Shown here piece by piece: positions 58,781-64,000 of a stretch of 64,000 nt of DNA. Source of the stretch: Hypomyces perniciosus (taxonomy: Eukaryota > Ascomycota > Sordariomycetes > Hypocreales > Hypocreaceae); the NCBI GenBank assembly GCA_008477525.1, contig SPDT01000007.1, positions 6,324,001 to 6,388,000 of the forward strand. Direction: 5' to 3'. The notes beneath the pieces are model-generated. The model ran no database searches and was not told where the DNA came from. It saw only the letters and a program-made list of their open reading frames with translations. The translations under genes were made by a program, and so were the position numbers. Each line of letters opens with the position of its first letter. Position 1 is the first letter of the stretch.

Positions 58781-59227
58781 AATCGATGTGCTTCAACTTT
58801 TGCTTTCTTTTTTGCTGATTATGTTGACGGAGTCCTGCTTTAAGAAAAATGTAGCATTTGAGGGCACCAGATAATTTATAACAATACTCAGTACTCATTA
58901 CGTGGGTATCATCCAATACTCCCTCTCTTCCAGTAGGTATGGAGACCAAGATGATCGCCACGAGGATTCGAGATTACATCTCACATTACTCTTGCGAGCC
59001 ACCCATTGAATGTCTTTGAACATCCGTTATGCCCGTCATTCCATTCATCATTCTAATCCACAACTTTATCCTCAGATGCATATTTCATAGTCATGCTGAC
59101 TCCCCAACTCCTATCGGCCCAGTCCGTCATCATAACGCCAATCCCAATGATGCTTCTTCACTAAACATAATGAATGCATTCCCTCGTTGTATTTTATCCC
59201 TTCACTCCCGCCATATTCATACATCAA
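58781..59227. other. Intergenic DNA between tRNA and MINDY-type gene
   Basis: T-rich just after the tRNA, then the 3' flank of the deubiquitinase gene. No gene recognised. Confidence 0.5.
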
Positions 59228-61876
59228 TCACATCACCACACAATCCCTATCTCCCTTATGCTGACCCCCTCCCGAATTCCCGGGCGGTCTCCTCCCTCCC
59301 GCGACCGCACCCGATGGCCGCTGTCCACGACCGGCAGTGCTGCTGCTCGTGTTGACACTCGTATTGGCACTCGTGTTGATACTTGTTCGTGATGTTTGCC
59401 TGCTCGCGCCTGGACTGCTTGTTGGGTGATTCGGATGCCCCGGTGGGGGGACATATGCAGGAACCTGCGCAGCCTGTTCATATGTCGGCGGCGGCGGCTC
59501 ATCCCCACCCTCGACCGGTCGGTTCACTCCCTGCCTACGGGGTGGAACCAATGGCCGAACCTGTTGCTGAACTGGCAGTGGTATGCGAGGTGGCCTTGGT
59601 CTCTGTGGTTGGGCGGAGACAGACACGGGTATGGGCACGTTAGCGCTGTTAGAGCTCCGTCGCTGCGGGACGAACCCATCGACTCCTCCGTTACGGTTGA
59701 TGGGTGTGGGTTGGTGGGCCTGTTGCTCGATGAATTGCTCTGATAACATGCGCTCGCGCTGTCGACGAGCTTGCTCTTCTCGGTGCCTCTGGTCCTCTTC
59801 TTCTTGTAGCTGTAGAGCGAGTGCCAAGTCTCTGTCTTCTTGCTCCGTACTTGGGCTCATTGGAGCTTCTTCCTCTTGCGCTCTCGTTTTCCCGCGTCGG
59901 TCAGTCACGGTTGTCCATGCACCTCCCCTATCATCGGGGAAAGCGCCAGGCACAGTACTGGATCCCGCTGCACCGTTGCCGTTGCCGCTGGTGACTCTAA
60001 AGTCTCCAGAGAGGAAATCGTTTTGCTCTCCGTGAACATCCACCAAGCTCTCCCAAACAATCTCCTCATGGCCCTTGTATCCAGCATCTGTTACCAGCGT
60101 GAAGAGCTGCATGGTCCGAGGGTGACAGTAGAGAGTAGAGAAGTGATCATTCCTGAAAAGAATCGCAAATGTGCCCGGTCGGATAGCTTTTTCGATGACC
60201 TTTATTCCCCATGGAGTAAGCTGTGTAGCAGACTCACTCAAAAAAATCTTGATTGTAATGATGTCCTGGTAGAGTTCTTGCTCCGATTCTGATAGACCGG
60301 CGTCTGAGGTAGACAGCTTCTCTTCGAGCTCCTCTTCGTGAAAAAGCAGATTTTGTACATCCTCGTATGAGCTGGCATGTCTTTCCATAGCGGCGTAGGC
60401 AGGATCATCACGTGGCGGAAGCCAGCCGTGAATAAGTGGGATGGAGAAGGTTGCATAAAGGCTCATTTCCATGGTATTCTCAAATGTCCCGGGGATGAGC
60501 TCCCCCCTCTCGCTCGGGTGCAGGTGCGTCAGTGATGTACGCTTGTAAGCACTCACCATCTCCGGCGTGGGGACGAAGCGTGGGTTGACATTCATGCCCG
60601 TATGCAAGCTCTGCAGAAAAGCGTATAGGTCCTGGACGTCCGGGAGGGAGTCTTCTGAGGTTGTTCTTCGCGGAGACATAAGCTCGTCAAACACAGCGTC
60701 TAGTAGGAGACTCAAGCTGACTTGCTCCCTGGAGCGAAGAACTTGCACCAATGCTGTGTCCGGAATGTCGGCTGGGGTTGTGAGTGTGAGCGCGTTGACC
60801 AACGCAACCAAAGGGCAGGGTCCATTCTCGTTTTGTATCAGTATGGGGGAGACGCGAGGGTTCGTTGCGGAGCTGGCATCATACCACCGAATGTTCTTCA
60901 CTTGGTAGGTCTCGGCCTTGCCATCAACGGGGGGTCTAGACGGTATCCACCGCGCACGGGGCGGCAATGGCGGTTTCTCGACTGATACTGCTACCTCATC
61001 CTTTGCTTCTTCTTGGGGTTGCTTTGGAGGACTTGGTGAGGGGTCTGAGTCTATCAAACTCCAGTCATCTAGCTGAGCTGCCTGCCCCGCGGGAACATCT
61101 GTCACCTTACCCTTCCCACTAGCAGCGTCTGGGGCACCTAGATCGTCCCAGACATTCTGTTCGTTGAGGAGCTCATCAGGCATGGCTGATGTCTGGGGTG
61201 GAGGGTTCTTCTTTTCATGCTCACTCTCCAAGTCATCGTCCCAGGCGGAACCCTCTGAGTGTAAGGATATCAGGGCGGGCGATTTCGGGGCGAGCGGCTC
61301 TTTTGGGGGCGGCTCGGGAGTAGAACGTGCCCAGGGGTCGCTCTCCGTGTCACTGGGCACCGCCGGTAGCGGCTTTTTGTCCACGTGAGCGGGTTGTGCG
61401 TCTATTGCAGACTGCCATGGGTTCTGATTGTTTGCCTCGTCCAAGCCCAGCTTGGAGAACGATTCGACGGGAGGTTGGGCAGGGACCGGTGGCGGGTCTA
61501 CTTTGGGATCGTGTGGGACCTTCTTCCGGAGGAAGGGATTTGTCTCGGATCTCTTAACGCCGGGTTTAAGAGCATCGGGGACTTGGTTGGGCGGGTTCGA
61601 ATCGCTGGGTTGGTTCCTGGCCTCGTGCCACACATTGTCTTCAGCTTCTAAGGTGTCAAAGCCTCCGAGCGCGCTGCCGCCTGGCCTAAGGACGGTGGGG
61701 ACGTCTTTTCGGCGGATGATACCTCCTGTACCACCATCCGTCTGCCGTTGAGGGGCTGCATCTTCCCAAGCGCTCTCGCTTGGCTGGTCTGCCCACGGAT
61801 CGGGGGGCGTTTGTCGTGCTTGCGGCGGCCCGTTCGGCGGGGTTTGGGCATCGTCGGGCGGCTGGTGCGTTACCAT
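59228..61876 (-). CDS. MINDY-type (DUF544) K48-specific deubiquitinase with CAAX box
   Basis: Intronless, 882 residues. A Pro/Asp/Trp-containing disordered N-terminus (1-305, repeated DPW/NPW/SAWDD motifs) precedes the MINDY catalytic domain (about 308-630). Catalytic residues are visible in the PILIQNENGPCPLVAL loop (Gln348, Cys354) and in FRNDHFSTLYCH (His578). A helix EDRDLALALQLQEEE (about 680-694) looks like the ubiquitin-binding motif usual after this domain. The C-terminus is low-complexity Pro/Gln/Ser with short repeats (NTSANTSVNTS) and ends DCVVM: a CAAX prenylation signal that would tether the enzyme to membranes, as in animal MINDY-1/2. Known family activity is trimming of long K48-linked polyubiquitin. 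ATG at 61874-61876 is the first in frame. Confidence 0.95.
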   Translation of the reverse strand: MVTHQPPDDAQTPPNGPPQARQTPPDPWADQPSESAWEDAAPQRQTDGGTGGIIRRKDVPTVLRPGGSALGGFDTLEAEDNVWHEARNQPSDSNPPNQVPDALKPGVKRSETNPFLRKKVPHDPKVDPPPVPAQPPVESFSKLGLDEANNQNPWQSAIDAQPAHVDKKPLPAVPSDTESDPWARSTPEPPPKEPLAPKSPALISLHSEGSAWDDDLESEHEKKNPPPQTSAMPDELLNEQNVWDDLGAPDAASGKGKVTDVPAGQAAQLDDWSLIDSDPSPSPPKQPQEEAKDEVAVSVEKPPLPPRARWIPSRPPVDGKAETYQVKNIRWYDASSATNPRVSPILIQNENGPCPLVALVNALTLTTPADIPDTALVQVLRSREQVSLSLLLDAVFDELMSPRRTTSEDSLPDVQDLYAFLQSLHTGMNVNPRFVPTPEMVSAYKRTSLTHLHPSERGELIPGTFENTMEMSLYATFSIPLIHGWLPPRDDPAYAAMERHASSYEDVQNLLFHEEELEEKLSTSDAGLSESEQELYQDIITIKIFLSESATQLTPWGIKVIEKAIRPGTFAILFRNDHFSTLYCHPRTMQLFTLVTDAGYKGHEEIVWESLVDVHGEQNDFLSGDFRVTSGNGNGAAGSSTVPGAFPDDRGGAWTTVTDRRGKTRAQEEEAPMSPSTEQEDRDLALALQLQEEEDQRHREEQARRQRERMLSEQFIEQQAHQPTPINRNGGVDGFVPQRRSSNSANVPIPVSVSAQPQRPRPPRIPLPVQQQVRPLVPPRRQGVNRPVEGGDEPPPPTYEQAAQVPAYVPPPGHPNHPTSSPGASRQTSRTSINTSANTSVNTSSSTAGRGQRPSGAVAGGRRPPGNSGGGQHKGDRDCVVM

Positions 61877-62793
61877 TCTGGGCGATTAAATACAAGAGGC
61901 AAGCAGGTTTCGAAGCTTGCTCGAGCTGCTGGACTGCAATCCCAGTCTCTCTTGACGGCGAGATGTACGGAGTACGAGTAGCCCAAATGTGGCTGGGTGG
62001 GGGAGCTGTGGTGGAATGTCGTCACTGAGGCGGCGGCCTTCAGGGGGATTGGACCATAGTAATTGAATACCAGATATGTCGTGCTCGGCTTTGACAATGA
62101 AAAGACGGAATTGAGGGTATTCGGGGTCTGATGTTTGCTTTGGGGCTTCGACTGCTGGTATATGACGAGATGTTGAAGCTTAACGAGACGTTGCAGTTGA
62201 GACGGTTGGCGACATAATAACGGACAAGCCGTTGCAAGGGGGGTGCTTAAAGTGTGGCGGTGCAACCAGTATTCTGTACTCCTCTGTACTTCCTCCGTCC
62301 TATCTCAACGCATAAGAAACACAAAATTCTAAGCAAATCTTCTTTCATTGAATGTGGTTACCTTATTCGGTACAAAGTATGCGTGGCATCTTTCAGCTAC
62401 TTTCAAGATTGCGTAGCCTATTGTAATACTTCGTGATGCTCAGCTTGGAGAGAGTTACAATGAGGCCTCACACGCTGTGACGACACGTACGCTCTTTGCC
62501 GCCACAAGCCACCTCCAGGCAGCCTCAGCCACAGCGGATCAATGACGCAGCCCCCGCTACCTTAATTCGATCGGCTACTCTTCCCGATTTTCAGCAGGGC
62601 GATGGCTTATCTAATTCGTATGGATTACGAAGTACTTCGTACTAGTACTACCCTATTCTTTCCAACGAATAATCATACAAAGTGCAATACAAACTTCCCT
62701 CCTACAACACCAGGTCTTGGCACCTCGTGTTAACGTTTTCGCACGCAACACCACCAATACACTAACAATTCACCAAAACCTCTGCTCGCGATA
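61877..62793. other. Promoter region of the MINDY-type gene and junction with decayed repeat
   Basis: Ordinary composition to about 62.7 kb, with TACGGAGTACGAGT (61968-61981) and the palindrome ACGAAGTACTTCGT (62628-62641). No gene recognised. Confidence 0.5.
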
Positions 62794-64000
62794 GCCTTAA
62801 AGCCCGCGAGCAGTGGCTCCTTTAACCTAGGAACGCGTACGCCTAGGAAGATTTAGCAGGAAGCAAGGAACATTATCCTCGCAGGGGCAGAAATAGAACT
62901 CTGCTTCGACACTATCACTGCTGAGCCCAGCACTAAGCCAGGGGAAGGCCAGTATATCGAAATATACTCAAGCTTAAAGCCTAACACTAACAGTAACTGC
63001 AATTCCTTAACATCCAGTCTGCCAAGCTCTCTACCACTATCTTTCATATAACCGACCGCCAGAATCAATACTCTTAAAGCCCTAGAAAGCATTAAAGCTA
63101 ATAGCTGGGCCTTATTTAAGGACTATATAGCTATTCTCTATACAGTCTGTAAAGCATTTAATAACGCTATTACTCAGTTTCCAGCAGGCAGAAGACATAA
63201 TATCGCCACTTAAATAACCCAAGGCTTTATTAACTACTACAGCAATAATAATATTACCGCCAAACTACAGCCTAAAGCCACTTAAAACTCTTATACCAGT
63301 AAACTTTATACTGGCCTCCCGCCTAATATATTACACTAAACGCGCTCCTAAATACACGCTGCTACCAAGGCATATTAAACAGGAATCCCCTTAGCTGGCG
63401 TTAAGGATAACCTATAAGTCTTTATTAAGCTAGACCTAGGATTAGCAGTATAGTAATATAAAGCGTATTATATTTATATAATAGTTACAGGAATTATTAA
63501 TAAAAGACTTAAAGTAATCCTTTAAATATTATTAATAAAGATAAAATAGTTAATAACCCTAGTTAACTAAAAGATTAAATAACAGCTCTTTAATAAAGAG
63601 ATCGAGATTAATGTTTATCTAAGCGCTATAAAAGTTAAAGTAGCCTAGTAATAGTTTATATATATAGTCTTAGGCTGCTTAAAGAAAATCTTAAATTCTT
63701 TTAATAATATAAAAGTAAACTACTTTAAAGCTGTTAAGTTAAAAGTAAAGATATAGATTAGATAAGACCTAGTTAATATCTAGTTCTTTAAATAACTAAG
63801 CTAAAACTAGTAAAGGAAAATAGTACTACTCTCTTTCTTTAAACCACTTAATAAAAAATTCACCCTCTTTAACTCTAGTAAAATAGCAAAACTAATATAA
63901 AAAACCACTCTTTTACTATAGTGCAAGACCTACTAGGACTTCCACCTTTAATAAGTATATTAAAGGAAACCTAAATACTGCCTCTGCAGCAGCTTTAAGT
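62794..64000 (+). mobile_element. 5' part of a decayed LINE (ORF1 region), cut by the window end
   Basis: The plus strand reads EARNIILAGAEIELCFDTIT and IEIYSSLKPNTNSN near the start, then increasingly AT-rich decayed coding sequence. Near 63921-63990 a decayed zinc knuckle of the form CKTY-DFHL ... RKPKYCLCSS appears, typical of the nucleic-acid-binding ORF1 of Tad-like LINEs. CpG-containing, little-mutated DNA at the start changes to TA-rich DNA after about 63100. The start coordinate is approximate; frames shift between the two motifs. Sequence differs from the LINE at 16133-22055. Confidence 0.6.

Overview
This window looks like nuclear DNA of a filamentous ascomycete, most likely a Eurotiomycete (Aspergillus/Penicillium type). 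Genes carry short introns of about 45-120 bp with GTAAGT-like donors, the protein families are typical of Pezizomycotina, and one side is an AT-rich block of transposons with the CpA-to-TpA decay expected of repeat-induced point mutation (RIP). Species assignment is inference; no rRNA or other marker is present.

Left block (1 to about 24.9 kb): nested transposons, no host genes. Terminal repeats and target-site duplications (TSDs) allow the insertion history to be read. A Gypsy LTR element (388-14120, minus strand, 162-bp LTRs, TSD TTATA) is split by a Copia LTR element (3662-10785, minus, 264-bp LTRs, TSD ATTCG). To the right, a second truncated Copia copy (15353-15876 and 23179-about 23917) is split by a very compact LTR element with 77-bp LTRs (15877-23178, minus, TSD GTATA). 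That element is itself split by a Tad1-like LINE (16133-22055, plus, 15-bp TSD). A MULE-type transposase fragment and a short, little-mutated Copia LTR copy (24538-24859) close the block.

Right block (25.8 to 61.9 kb): gene-bearing DNA. In order: cytochrome P450 (+), MDR oxidoreductase (-), RRM+R3H RNA-binding protein of the Cip2/Pin4 type (-), a gene-poor 5.6 kb stretch, a Ulp1-fold protein whose expected catalytic His and Cys are missing (-), histone H2A.Z (+), a small zinc-finger protein (-), a 16-exon APC-family permease (-) divergent from a secreted flavin polyamine oxidase (+), an unrecognised intronless 574-aa gene (+) between two inverted repeats of about 300 bp, a SAT4/rhodopsin-like seven-helix membrane protein (-), a steroid 5-alpha-reductase family protein (-), an intron-containing tRNA-Arg(CCU) (+), and a MINDY-type deubiquitinase with a C-terminal CAAX box (-). 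From about 62.8 kb the sequence returns to RIP-decayed DNA, with the 5' part of another LINE running off the window.

The clearest functional pairing is the divergent permease/polyamine oxidase pair, which suggests uptake and oxidation of amines. The convergent P450/MDR pair may be a small metabolic unit. The most novel-looking items are the compact 77-bp-LTR element, the inverted-repeat-flanked orphan gene, and the Ulp1-like protein without its catalytic residues.
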